Source: Marinobacter azerbaijanicus
GTDB lineage: Bacteria; Pseudomonadota; Gammaproteobacteria; Pseudomonadales; Oleiphilaceae
Length of the DNA stretch: 64,000 nucleotides
Assembly: GCF_030250645.1 (NCBI RefSeq)
Contig: NZ_JASSVS010000001.1
Location: 248,001 to 312,000 of the forward strand
Direction of reading: 5' to 3'
Of the stretch, positions 54,512 to 63,823 are shown in pieces (position 1 is the stretch's first letter; every line of letters begins with the position of its first letter). Below the pieces are notes generated by a model that saw nothing but the letters and a program-made list of their open reading frames with translations, searched no databases and was not told the origin of the DNA. Both the position numbers and the translations under genes were made by a program.

Positions 54512-55996
54512 ATGTCCAGAGTCCTCTTCTCTGTCGGTGTCATCCAGGTTTTTATCATTCTGACAGGAATGATCCGGGCAAAAATCCTGTCCATGGTGCT
54601 GGGCCCATCAGGATTTGGAATCATCGCAACGATTGATCAGGTCGTCCTCACGGTGGTTCAGGTCGCCGGCTTCGGCATTCCGTTTTTCTCTTTAAAATTC
54701 ATGTCCCGAGCCCACAGCGAGGGGAACAGCCGTCTGCAGACCGTTTATTCAAGTTTTCTTTCCGGCCTGTTACTCCTTTCGCTTTTGACAACCGGCATCG
54801 TCATTGGAATCACTTACTGGAACCCCGCCATTTTTGGAGTTGAGCTAGCCCCGTACAAACTGTTCATAATCATCGCGCTCCTTAACGTCCCTGCGATGAT
54901 GCTAGGCATCTTTTTTGTTCACACGCTGGCTGCGGCTCAGATGACTTCGGCAAGTGCAACCCTGAATCTGGTGGTTACGTTCTGTCTCGCATTCGCGGCG
55001 AGCAGCGCCGCTTGGCTTTTCGGGATGAATGCTATTTATGTATGTGTGGCCATCACGGGCGTTGTTACCACTGTTGGATCAGTCTGGTATATCAAAAGAA
55101 AGCTATCTTTGAACATCAGCGACCCATCAGCAGGTATTCTGAAAGAACTGCGGCGAAGCCCCGAAATCATTTCCTTTTCACTGTTCGGTCACGCGGCTTT
55201 ATCAGCTTACTCAATCGCTATGCTGATAGCGCGCTACGAAGTTTTCTCTACGATGGGCGAGGCTCAGGCTGGTTTTCTACAGGCCATGTTCGGAATTGCA
55301 CTGGCACTGGGCGCAATTTCAGGCCCGCTCAATATTCTTTATCTCACGCCTATTCTGAACCGAAATATTCCAAATCAGGAGAAGTTCGATAATGCGCATG
55401 AATTCCAGGGGTTGATGATTCTAATTATTTTCATACTGTCCCTCCCGTTTCTTCTTTTTCCCAAACTGGCCCTGACGATCCTGTATTCCTCTGAGTTCAG
55501 GCCAGCTTCTGGCTACCTCTATCTGTTTATTTTCTGGCAAAGCATGTATGTCATTGTCAATGTATACCGACAGCTTCTTGTGGGACTCGATGACGTGAAG
55601 TTCTTTTCTATCAGCACACTTCTTTCCTACATTGTCGCCATTGCGGCAACCCCCTTCCTGGTTGAACGATTCGGGCTGCCCGGCGCAGCCCTCTCATTGT
55701 CGTTGAGCGTTTTCCTCAATGGCCTGGCCATTCCATTGAGACTGTCAAGGCGATTCAAGACAAACATTCCGCCAGGGGTTTGGCTTAGAATAGTTCTGTG
55801 TCTTGTAGGCATCATCTTTACCGGGCTTCTATTTCCTTATCTCGAAGAGTTTTCGATGATAGGCTTTGCAGCAAGGGTGGTTTATGTCGCATTACTAACC
55901 CCGATCTTGTGGAAGCTGCTACCAGTGGAACAGAAACGGATGGTTTTGGATGGAATCAGCCGAATAAGGACGCGAGGAACGGACGGCAATGGGTAA
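54512..55996 (+). CDS. wzx: O-antigen/polysaccharide flippase, Wzx-like
   Basis: 494-residue polytopic inner-membrane protein of the oligosaccharide flippase family, with about twelve helices. The N-terminal part AKILSMVLGPSGFGIIATID is the conserved Wzx/RfbX start. It should flip undecaprenyl-linked repeat units across the membrane for a Wzy-dependent pathway; no Wzy was recognised, although the ArnT-like protein at 59108 is another polytopic candidate. Its end overlaps the sulfotransferase start by 8 bases. Confidence 0.9.
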   Translation: MSRVLFSVGVIQVFIILTGMIRAKILSMVLGPSGFGIIATIDQVVLTVVQVAGFGIPFFSLKFMSRAHSEGNSRLQTVYSSFLSGLLLLSLLTTGIVIGITYWNPAIFGVELAPYKLFIIIALLNVPAMMLGIFFVHTLAAAQMTSASATLNLVVTFCLAFAASSAAWLFGMNAIYVCVAITGVVTTVGSVWYIKRKLSLNISDPSAGILKELRRSPEIISFSLFGHAALSAYSIAMLIARYEVFSTMGEAQAGFLQAMFGIALALGAISGPLNILYLTPILNRNIPNQEKFDNAHEFQGLMILIIFILSLPFLLFPKLALTILYSSEFRPASGYLYLFIFWQSMYVIVNVYRQLLVGLDDVKFFSISTLLSYIVAIAATPFLVERFGLPGAALSLSLSVFLNGLAIPLRLSRRFKTNIPPGVWLRIVLCLVGIIFTGLLFPYLEEFSMIGFAARVVYVALLTPILWKLLPVEQKRMVLDGISRIRTRGTDGNG

Positions 55997-57038
55997 GCAA
56001 TCGGAGAAGGCAAAGTCTCAGTTGCCATGGTGGCTAAGGGCATTTGACGACAAATACGGTGTCACCTGGCGAGGGTATAATGCTATTCGACGCATCAATC
56101 TCCGCCGCGGCATGCGATTCGCCAAAGCCTGGTTAGAAGGGCCCCGATATCAGTCACCTATCTTTGTCATTGGCGTCCCCCGCTCAGGTACCAGCCTATT
56201 GTTCAGGATGCTTTCGCTACACCCTGATCTGGCGGCAATGCCGCACGAAGGCCACGACATCTGGCGTCACTTCCACCATCCACGGAAAACCGGCTGGGAC
56301 AGTGATGTGATCGACGCGAAGAGAGCCCACCCAAGCCGCGAACGTCGTTATGCTGAAGCTTTTATTCGTGCACGCTCACCAGACAAGCCGCAAGCGGTCA
56401 GATTTATAGAAAAAACACCAGATAACGCCTTGCGGATTCAATACATTCTGAAGATCTTCCCCGACGCCCAATTTGTTGTCATTCATCGAGACCCCTGTGC
56501 TGTCATCAATTCGTTCATAAACGGCTGGCGAGATCCCGGCGGTCGCTTTCGCGCCTATTTTGTTCCCGAAACCCTGAACATCCCGGATTATGGCTTTGAT
56601 CGTCGCTGGTGTTTCACGCTGATACCGGGTTGGCGCGACCTGGTCAACTCAACCGTTCCGGTAATTGCCTTCAGGCAGTGGTCCGAATACGTTCGAGCTA
56701 TCGCAAGCGCACGTGACACAGTCCCCGATTCGAAATATAGTGAAATTTTCCTGGAGGATATCCAGCACCATCCCGAACAGGTACTTGATCATCTGGCAAA
56801 CAAATTGGAGCTGAATATGTCGTCAGAGCTTAAAGCAAGGATGGCGGAACTTGCCAGGATCAATATCAATTCTTTTGCTGATACTTCGGATGTTGGCAGC
56901 GCAGATAAAAACCGACGAGAAATCAGCGAATTATTACCTGAGATTTCCACTCTTGCGCCGCTGATCGGATTCGATGTCAATTCCGCTACCGGAGAGGTTT
57001 TCCGCGCAAAGTCGCGCCTCTCCAGTGCATATGATTAA
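55989..57038 (+). CDS. Sulfotransferase family protein
   Basis: 349-residue PAPS-dependent sulfotransferase. The 5'-phosphosulfate loop is FVIGVPRSGTSLLFRM and the 3'-phosphate motif is FVVIHRDPCAVINSFINGW. It should add sulfate to a sugar of the repeat unit or to a lipid, making an acidic surface glycan. It is coupled to wzx by an 8-base overlap. Sulfated surface glycans are common in marine bacteria. Confidence 0.88.
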   Translation: MGKQSEKAKSQLPWWLRAFDDKYGVTWRGYNAIRRINLRRGMRFAKAWLEGPRYQSPIFVIGVPRSGTSLLFRMLSLHPDLAAMPHEGHDIWRHFHHPRKTGWDSDVIDAKRAHPSRERRYAEAFIRARSPDKPQAVRFIEKTPDNALRIQYILKIFPDAQFVVIHRDPCAVINSFINGWRDPGGRFRAYFVPETLNIPDYGFDRRWCFTLIPGWRDLVNSTVPVIAFRQWSEYVRAIASARDTVPDSKYSEIFLEDIQHHPEQVLDHLANKLELNMSSELKARMAELARININSFADTSDVGSADKNRREISELLPEISTLAPLIGFDVNSATGEVFRAKSRLSSAYD

Positions 57039-57077
57039 AAAGATGGAATCCAGATTAAAGGATAGGGAATAGCCGCC

Positions 57078-58085
57078 ATGCACAGTTTGCTCGACACGCT
57101 CTGGTGTTGCCCCTCCTGTCGAGGCTCTTTAGGACAAACCAATGAGGATCTGCATTGTGAAGCCTGCCAAACAAAGTATCCGGTCGTACATGGCATTCCC
57201 GATCTGCGCGTAGAGATGGACTCATGGATTGATTTAAACGAGGATCGTACGAGAGCTCTCGAGGCTGCTGACCGAATCTGTCGAGAGGGGCTCGAAGCCA
57301 CAATCCGCCATATCTTCTGCTTCAGCCGGGGCATGAGTGAAATCCAGGCCGATTACCGCACTCGCCAGATACTTGCCGGCGTAGAAAAATGTCAATCCCA
57401 ATGCTCAGACTGGCTGAAATCCGCCGTTGAGTCGAACGGAATTATCCTGGAAATTGGTTGTGGTCCGGGCCAAATGCTCGCTGCTGCCGCAACACGAGGC
57501 TGCGAGGTGGCGGGAGTTGATGTTTCAATGGAGTGGCTGGTCGTTGCTCGTCATTTGGTAGAGCGCCACGGTGGCCATCCGAACCTGGCCGCTGGGTTTG
57601 CTGAACAACTGCCGTTAGCCGATGACTCCGTCGAAGCCATTATTTCGCTGGATGTCATTGAGCACGTAGGTGATCAAGATGCGTATGTAAGAGAGCTGGG
57701 ACGCGTACTCAATTCCGGAGGTTTTTTCGCACTGTCAACACCGAATCGCTACAGTCTATCACCAGAGCCCCATGTGAATGTCTGGGGTGTGGGCTATTTG
57801 CCCCGTTCGCTTCAGGCCCGCTACGTAAAGTTAGTCAAAAACCAGTCCTACGCATTTACCCGTTTGCTGAGCGTTCGGGAAACCAGGAAACTGTTCTCCA
57901 AGGCGAGAGGTTTTGATTCCCGAATTGTTTTTCCAGGGATTCCAGAGCACGAGTTGTCGAGCTTCACAAAGAACAAGCGAAGGCTGGCACGCATTTACAA
58001 CCGGTTGGTTGAAATTCCGCTGGTGAAAGTGTTTCTGCCTTTTTTTGGTGCCTATTACCGTGTGTGCGGAACTCTCAGGCACTGA
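57078..58085 (+). CDS. SAM methyltransferase with zinc-ribbon N-terminus
   Basis: 335-residue protein. Residues about 10-40 form a Trm112-like zinc ribbon (CCPSCRGSL and CEACQTKYPVVHG). The methyltransferase domain has ILEIGCGPGQMLAAAATRG, SLDVIEHVGDQDA and a LSTPNRYSLSPEPHVNVWG motif seen in polysaccharide-locus enzymes. It probably methylates a sugar hydroxyl or a capping group on the glycan. It follows the sulfotransferase by 39 bases. Confidence 0.87.
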   Translation: MHSLLDTLWCCPSCRGSLGQTNEDLHCEACQTKYPVVHGIPDLRVEMDSWIDLNEDRTRALEAADRICREGLEATIRHIFCFSRGMSEIQADYRTRQILAGVEKCQSQCSDWLKSAVESNGIILEIGCGPGQMLAAAATRGCEVAGVDVSMEWLVVARHLVERHGGHPNLAAGFAEQLPLADDSVEAIISLDVIEHVGDQDAYVRELGRVLNSGGFFALSTPNRYSLSPEPHVNVWGVGYLPRSLQARYVKLVKNQSYAFTRLLSVRETRKLFSKARGFDSRIVFPGIPEHELSSFTKNKRRLARIYNRLVEIPLVKVFLPFFGAYYRVCGTLRH

Positions 58086-58196
58086 ATTGCGCCTGGTACC
58101 GCGATTGAATCAAGGATGACACCGGAATGACAAAACCACTCCATTGGCTATTTACCAAATTGCCTATCGCAAAGAGTACATTTAACTGGCCGGACA

Positions 58197-59108
58197 ATGA
58201 CCACTGATACCGCTAATCAACTGACTATTGCTTGCATCTGCATTGTCGGAGGAGCGGCGCTTGAAAACAGTGTTCGCTCTATCCTGGCCACCGGACTACG
58301 CAGCGTCATTGTCGCAGATCCCGGCGCCATTACTCCAAAAGCTAGAGACATCATCCGTGATCACTGCATCGAATGGATAGACAGTAGTGGTTGCAGCGTG
58401 CCAGCAAAACGCGCATTGGCAACCAACCATTGCACATCGGAGTGGATAGCTTTTATCGAGGATACCTGCACGGTTGACGATTCCTGGCGTTCAGGTTGCG
58501 AGGCTGTCATGGAGATTAAGGACGCTGCCGGTGCATCCGGCCCTGTGCGACTGGGCAGCCCCCTCGACAGGCGCGCACGCGCCCTGTACTGCTCAGATTA
58601 TGGCTCGTTCTTTCCCGCAGCACTTCATGGCCGGAGAGAAAGCAAAGGAAAAAGCGTACTTTTGGCAAACACGCTGCCGGGAGTCAATTTGCTGTACCGG
58701 CGTGCACTCGTAATGAGCTATATGAATGGGGATGGGCTAATAGAGTCAGAAATCAATCCCCGAATCAGAGGTGACGGACACGGGCTGTACATCCATGAAA
58801 ACCTCTCTGTGACGCTGCGCAATGCCGATTCAGCAGGCACATCCTTTCTTTCAAGGTTTAACCACGGTCGGCTCTACGGTGGCCTTCAGGCGCGTAACCT
58901 TACTGTTTCCTCCCGATTGGTGCGCGCACTGGCCTGTGTACTTTTGCCATTTGTTCTTTCGCTTCGCTCTCTTAAGGCACTGGCATACACCCGTGAACAA
59001 GTAGCAACCACAGCTCTGTGGATTGTTATGTTTGAAACCGTATGGAGCGTCGGGGAGTGCACAGGCTATCTTCTGGGTAGCGGCAATACTCTGGCGGACT
59101 GGCAGTAA
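58197..59108 (+). CDS. Glycosyltransferase family 2-like protein (paralogue A)
   Basis: 303-residue GT-A-like protein. AFIEDTCTVDDSW holds the metal-binding acidic cluster, and GVNLLYRRALV fits the conserved acceptor-region motif. Two C-terminal hydrophobic segments and the ending ETVWSVGECTGYLLG match the two other GT2-like proteins downstream, so the three are paralogues. It probably adds a sugar at the membrane face. It overlaps the next gene by one base. Confidence 0.78.
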   Translation: MTTDTANQLTIACICIVGGAALENSVRSILATGLRSVIVADPGAITPKARDIIRDHCIEWIDSSGCSVPAKRALATNHCTSEWIAFIEDTCTVDDSWRSGCEAVMEIKDAAGASGPVRLGSPLDRRARALYCSDYGSFFPAALHGRRESKGKSVLLANTLPGVNLLYRRALVMSYMNGDGLIESEINPRIRGDGHGLYIHENLSVTLRNADSAGTSFLSRFNHGRLYGGLQARNLTVSSRLVRALACVLLPFVLSLRSLKALAYTREQVATTALWIVMFETVWSVGECTGYLLGSGNTLADWQ

Positions 59109-60703
59109 TGAGAAACTGGGCTGATCATCCCTTATCGGTTTTGCTCGCCATTCTGGCGCTGGCGGTTTTTTACCTTTTGACCTTGGTAGACGGGCAGAAC
59201 TGGAGCGGAGATTTCAGCCTTTATATTCTCCATGCTCAAAACCTCGTAGAGGGCAGACACTATCTGGATACGGGTTACCTGCTAAATCCGGCGTCCAGGT
59301 TCGTTGGTCCCTACGGTTACCCCCCCGTCTTTCCAATGCTGCTGGCACCTGTGTATGCCGTGTTCGGTCTGGATTTGGAAATGCTGAAGTGGGTGGCCGT
59401 TGCCTGCTTTTGTATTTCTCTATGGCTGGCAGCAAAGATTTTCGGGAGATATCTGGAGCAACGCTGGGTCTTTTTCCTGATACTTGTGGTCGGCCTCAAC
59501 CCCTACCTGTGGGATTTCACCAATCTGATCCGCGCCGATTTCACCTTCACAGCCTTCTGCTATCTTTCGCTTTTCCTGATGCTGTTTTTTCTGGACACTG
59601 GCCGGGAGCAGCCCGAGGCTACCGGCAGAAAAGTAACAGCAAGCATCCTGATTGGCTGCTCGATGTATCTGGCCTATGGTACTCGTGAAATCGGTATTGT
59701 TCTGCCACTGACGCTTCTGACATTCGATCTCGTGTGCCGGCGCCGTATTTCATTGGTTAGCATCGGAGCATTGGGGATCTTTGCGCTGTTTGCCTGGCTG
59801 CAGCACCTCTGGTTTTCAACCTCATTTATTCCGGAGTATGTTGAGGAAAATCTGAAAAACCTGATTGGCTCTCAGGCTGCTTCCGCTGAACTGAACCACC
59901 TGAATTTTGTAGACCTCAATCCAAGCCATATTCTGGAGCGAATTATCGGTTACCGCTGGGCTCTTCAGAGGTTCTGGCCCCCCTCTTCCAGTTCCGTCAT
60001 CAATATGCTGAATGAGCTAGTGTTTAACCTGTTCAGCCTGCTTGCGGTCGGTGGTTTTATTCAAGCGCTTTTCCGGCGGATCACAGTTCTGGAAATATTT
60101 CTGGGCGGGTACATTGCGGTACTGCTGCTCTTCGGTGCGCCTTCCACTATCCGCTATCTGATACCGATCTTTCCATTTTTCCTGTTCTACGGTTTTCTTT
60201 TTTGCCGGCAGACGATTTTTCCTCGGCTACCCCGACTGAAATACGCTGTGGCTGCCGCGTATTGCCTGATACTTGCGCTGATCAGCCTGCCGGTCATGAC
60301 CTCCATGGAGCACCTTCAGCTTGAAAGGGGGATTACTCACCCAGACGCAAAAGCCATGTTCCGTTTTATCAGGGACGAAACCGAGGCTGACGACACCATC
60401 ATTTTTATCAAGCCCCGGATAATGGCCCTGATGACCGAACGGCAAAGTGCAACCTGGCCATCACCAATTTACAGCGACCCTGAAACGGTTAACCGTTTTT
60501 TTGATGCTCTAAGAGCCGATTACTACGTTGATATGAACCTCGAAGCATGGATGCTCCCCCTGAATCGTTCTGAGCCTCCGAGCCAATGTTTCAGATCGGT
60601 TTTCAGAAACGAACACTTCGTTGTTTACCGCTACGAACGACAGTCCTGTGAAACGCCTGAGTCTGCAGCTAATTTAACAATTAACAAACCGAGGTCACGA
60701 TGA
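59108..60703 (+). CDS. ArnT/GT39-like integral membrane glycosyltransferase
   Basis: 531-residue polytopic protein with about ten to twelve helices. An early acidic motif, GQNWSGDFSLYILHAQNLVE, is typical of GT-C enzymes that use lipid-linked sugars, and YLAYGTREIGIVLPL and GAPSTIRYLIPIFPFFLFYG follow the helix pattern of the family. It should transfer a sugar from a polyprenyl-phosphate donor on the periplasmic side. It overlaps both neighbours. Confidence 0.8.
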   Translation: MRNWADHPLSVLLAILALAVFYLLTLVDGQNWSGDFSLYILHAQNLVEGRHYLDTGYLLNPASRFVGPYGYPPVFPMLLAPVYAVFGLDLEMLKWVAVACFCISLWLAAKIFGRYLEQRWVFFLILVVGLNPYLWDFTNLIRADFTFTAFCYLSLFLMLFFLDTGREQPEATGRKVTASILIGCSMYLAYGTREIGIVLPLTLLTFDLVCRRRISLVSIGALGIFALFAWLQHLWFSTSFIPEYVEENLKNLIGSQAASAELNHLNFVDLNPSHILERIIGYRWALQRFWPPSSSSVINMLNELVFNLFSLLAVGGFIQALFRRITVLEIFLGGYIAVLLLFGAPSTIRYLIPIFPFFLFYGFLFCRQTIFPRLPRLKYAVAAAYCLILALISLPVMTSMEHLQLERGITHPDAKAMFRFIRDETEADDTIIFIKPRIMALMTERQSATWPSPIYSDPETVNRFFDALRADYYVDMNLEAWMLPLNRSEPPSQCFRSVFRNEHFVVYRYERQSCETPESAANLTINKPRSR

Positions 60704-61917
60704 AATTCTGTATGGTGACCACTTTCTATCCACCCTATAATTTTGGTGGGGACGGCATCTTCGTCAGGGAACTGGCCGTTTCACTGGTCAGCCTTGGTCA
60801 CTATGTCCGCGTTATCCACTGTGAGGATGCGTACCGGCTCAGTTCCAATACAAACGATCCCGGCCTGCCCCAGCGTTACGACGACGAAGGTGTGGACGTG
60901 TGCCGGCTCAAGAGCCCCCTGGGTGCGCTCTCGCCGTTACTGACGCAGCAACTCGGGCATCCTGCTCTTAAAGCAGGCGCTATCACCGACCTGCTCAATG
61001 AAGATTTTGACGTCATCAACTATCACAACATTTCACTGGTGGGAGGCCCTGCCATACTCTCTCTCGGCGAGGCGCCGGTGAAGCTCTACACCCTGCATGA
61101 ACACTGGCTGGTCTGTGCCACCCATATATTCTGGAAAAACGGCGTGAAGCGTTGTGACTCCCGCCAATGCCTGCAATGCTGCGTGCGCTCCGGTGTCCCA
61201 CCTCAATTCTGGCGATACACTGGCCTGGCCAAACGCCATCTTGAACAAATTGATTGCCTCATCGCACCAAGCCAATTCACAGCAAACCAGCACAAGCAAT
61301 TCTATCCCGGCGTTCCGACGTGCATTATTCCGCTCTACTCACGCCTGGCCCCATCAAGGGAAATGACAGGCAACTGGAGCCGCAACGATCCTCCGAAATT
61401 TGTGTATAGCGGTCGGATCACCGCATCCAAGGGTGTGGAGTCCGTGCTTGAGCAATTCACAACATTCAAAGAATATGAGCTGGTACTTGCCGGAGACGGC
61501 GATGCCCTCCCTCATTTAAAGGAACGTTTTGCCCATTTCCCCAATATCCACTTTACCGGCCGGCTTGATGAAACCTCACTGATAGAGCTTTATAGCAGTG
61601 CAACCGCGCTGATCTTCCCGTCCATTGCACCGGAAACCTTTGGGCTGACAGCGGTCGAAGCCATGGCCTGTGGCACCCCGGCCATCGTCAGGGATGCAGG
61701 TGGCTGCGCCGAAATAATCGAAACGACGAAAGCAGGCTTTGTCTACCAGGAAGACAGCGAGTTACCGGCCTTAGTGCATCGGATGGCTCGGCAGGCCGGA
61801 TTACGCGAACACTTGTCAGAGCTGGCGTTAAACGCAATCCGGAAATTCTATACCCGTCAGCGTTACCTGGACGATTACCTGGCGGTGATTGCCGAATTAC
61901 GGGGTCATGATCGATGA
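60700..61917 (+). CDS. Glycosyltransferase family 4 with cysteine-rich insert
   Basis: 405-residue GT-B enzyme. The acceptor loop is TTFYPPYNFGGDGIFVRELA and the donor site E-x7-E is in PETFGLTAVEAMACGTPA. An insert with CDSRQCLQCC (about residues 150-160) has cysteine spacing suited to a metal site, seen in some polysaccharide GT4 proteins. It overlaps the ArnT-like and the second GT2-like genes by 4 bases each (ATGA). Confidence 0.9.
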   Translation: MKFCMVTTFYPPYNFGGDGIFVRELAVSLVSLGHYVRVIHCEDAYRLSSNTNDPGLPQRYDDEGVDVCRLKSPLGALSPLLTQQLGHPALKAGAITDLLNEDFDVINYHNISLVGGPAILSLGEAPVKLYTLHEHWLVCATHIFWKNGVKRCDSRQCLQCCVRSGVPPQFWRYTGLAKRHLEQIDCLIAPSQFTANQHKQFYPGVPTCIIPLYSRLAPSREMTGNWSRNDPPKFVYSGRITASKGVESVLEQFTTFKEYELVLAGDGDALPHLKERFAHFPNIHFTGRLDETSLIELYSSATALIFPSIAPETFGLTAVEAMACGTPAIVRDAGGCAEIIETTKAGFVYQEDSELPALVHRMARQAGLREHLSELALNAIRKFYTRQRYLDDYLAVIAELRGHDR

Positions 61918-62813
61918 ATAACGAAGCGGCAAAGCCCCAACCTCTGCTTACACTTGCTATCGCTTCCAACACCAGGGCCGACCACGCCTTCCTCAGAGAG
62001 CACCTGGCAACCGCCGATGTGCTGAATCAGCCGGATATCGAGGTTTGCATTGCGCTGCTGGACAATCAGGATATGGATGTACCTGAGGACAACCTGTCAG
62101 TATTCAGGTTTTCCAGCGGCACGCCTTTCTTTGAACAGTATGCAGCGATCATCCAACAGACCCATAGCCGCTACATCGCATTACTGGATGCCTCTTGCCC
62201 TCCGGCGCAGGGTTGGCTTCCTGCAGTGCGGCAAAGAATGCACGACGAAACGCCGGTATTCTTTGGGCCGGTCAACACAGGCTGGCCTGAAAAGGATTCC
62301 AGCAACATTGGTTACCTGATCGAATACGCTCAGTTCAGGGCTCCCATCGACCCCGAATTACCCGAGTACCCGGGCAATAATATTACCTTCCAGCGAGAAT
62401 TACTTCGGAACGTATCTCTGGTTGGCAAAGGGTTTCAAAAAACCTTTTTTCTCCGCCAGGTAAAGGAAAGACTGGGCATTACGCCCACGGCATGCAATGA
62501 CATGCCCGTCACCTATCTGAAGCAATACGCCTGGAGTTATTACCTTCGCAGACGCTATTGCCATGGCCGTCTTTATGGTGCAAGTCATGCAGAGGTATTG
62601 GGCCACCGGCGATTCCTCTATGCCGCTGGAATACTCATCCTCCCAGTACTCAGATATAGTCGTATTTTGCGAGCGTCAAAGCGATCACCGGCGGTATCCC
62701 GGGAGGTACTGCATTTTTCCATGTCCATTCTTGTATCCGAGTGCGCCTGGTCTTTAGGAGAATGCGCAGGTTACATCGCGGGAACCCCGGAAGATGGAAT
62801 ATTTCTTGACTAG
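61914..62813 (+). CDS. Glycosyltransferase family 2-like protein (paralogue B)
   Basis: 299-residue GT-A-like protein related to its two neighbours of the same type: YIALLDASCPPAQGW matches the acidic site, NNITFQRELLRNVSLVGKG the acceptor region, and SECAWSLGECAGYIAG the C-terminal signature after two hydrophobic segments. The canonical DxD is weak, so catalysis is less certain than for paralogue C. Confidence 0.78.
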   Translation: MNNEAAKPQPLLTLAIASNTRADHAFLREHLATADVLNQPDIEVCIALLDNQDMDVPEDNLSVFRFSSGTPFFEQYAAIIQQTHSRYIALLDASCPPAQGWLPAVRQRMHDETPVFFGPVNTGWPEKDSSNIGYLIEYAQFRAPIDPELPEYPGNNITFQRELLRNVSLVGKGFQKTFFLRQVKERLGITPTACNDMPVTYLKQYAWSYYLRRRYCHGRLYGASHAEVLGHRRFLYAAGILILPVLRYSRILRASKRSPAVSREVLHFSMSILVSECAWSLGECAGYIAGTPEDGIFLD

Positions 62814-62836
62814 TGATTACAAGGAGAGATTTCACA

Positions 62837-63772
62837 TTGACTGACACTCACAACGAACATAATCAAATCGTTACCTATTCCATCGTCATCGGTCGGGTAA
62901 GCACAGAAGATGATGATCGAATCCTGGAAACGCTTGAGTCGCTGCATCATCAGGAAGAAAACCCATCCCTGGAAATCTTGCTTGCTGATCGCATCAGCGA
63001 TCACGTTTCCCAGCGGGTCAAAAGTGACTATCCCAGCACAAAGATCATCAAATGTTCCCCCGATACCGATCTGCCAACAATGCGCACGCGAGCAGCAAAT
63101 CAGGCGTCGGGAGACTTTGTGCTGGTCACAGAGGACCATTGTGTGCCGCCCCGAGACTGGCTGAAACAGTTCACACGGGCATTTTCCGAACACCCCGAAG
63201 CGTCTGCAATTGGTGGCAGCGTGGTCAATGGTGTGACAGATACGGGGCTCGATTGGGCGACGTTCCTGTGTGAATACGCCCCCATGTCGCCCCCGATCGA
63301 GAGCGGCCCCACGCCAAATCTGGCCGGAATGAATGTGGCGTACCGGCGTGAAATTTTCAAGGAAGTGGACGAGCAGGTACTGACATCAGGTTTCTGGGAA
63401 ACCACGTTGCACCCTTTGTTGCACGAATGGGGTCATATTCTTATCGCAGACGACAACGTGCGCATTTATCATTGCAAAAAATTCAGTCTTGGACTGTTTC
63501 TGAGACAGCGTTTTGTCTATTCACGCTATTACGCAGGCATTCGCTTTGCGCCTGAGCAGAAAGCGAAGCGGCTGATTTACGCCATGGCATCCGTCGTACT
63601 ACCTCCATTGCTGACCTTCCGTTTCTTCCAGAACGCTCGTCATAAAGCCAGTGTTCGTTCTCACCTGGCTGAGGCTGCACCTTATCTGGTGTTGTTCTAT
63701 CTGGTCTGGGGGGTTGGAGAAGCATGGGGCTACCTGTTCGGCCCGCGGGATGCATTACAGGAAATTGAGTAG
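62837..63772 (+). CDS. Glycosyltransferase family 2 (paralogue C)
   Basis: 311-residue GT2 enzyme. VLVTEDHCVPPRDWLKQF and GMNVAYRREIFKEV are family motifs, and the end LVWGVGEAWGYLFG again matches the paralogues. The frame is open from a GTG at 62813, but an AAGGAGAG ribosome site at 62821-62828 stands 8 bases before a TTG at 62837, so TTG is the probable start. It ends the plus-strand operon. Confidence 0.85.
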   Translation: MTDTHNEHNQIVTYSIVIGRVSTEDDDRILETLESLHHQEENPSLEILLADRISDHVSQRVKSDYPSTKIIKCSPDTDLPTMRTRAANQASGDFVLVTEDHCVPPRDWLKQFTRAFSEHPEASAIGGSVVNGVTDTGLDWATFLCEYAPMSPPIESGPTPNLAGMNVAYRREIFKEVDEQVLTSGFWETTLHPLLHEWGHILIADDNVRIYHCKKFSLGLFLRQRFVYSRYYAGIRFAPEQKAKRLIYAMASVVLPPLLTFRFFQNARHKASVRSHLAEAAPYLVLFYLVWGVGEAWGYLFGPRDALQEIE

Positions 63773-63792
63773 ATACACAAAAGCCGGTCCAT

Positions 63793-63810
63793 GGGGTGCC
63801 TGCACACCCC
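63793..63810. terminator. Possible bidirectional terminator
   Basis: GGGGTG and CACCCC pair around CCTGCA between two convergent genes. No long T-run is present, so the call is modest. Confidence 0.4.
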
Positions 63811-63823
63811 CGTTTCCTTTGGG

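Noticed and set aside
58127..58207. 26-codon open frame (MTKPLHWLFTKLPIAKS...) before GT2-like paralogue A
   Set aside because: Weak ribosome site and overlap with the next start codon; no conserved feature. A leader peptide cannot be excluded.
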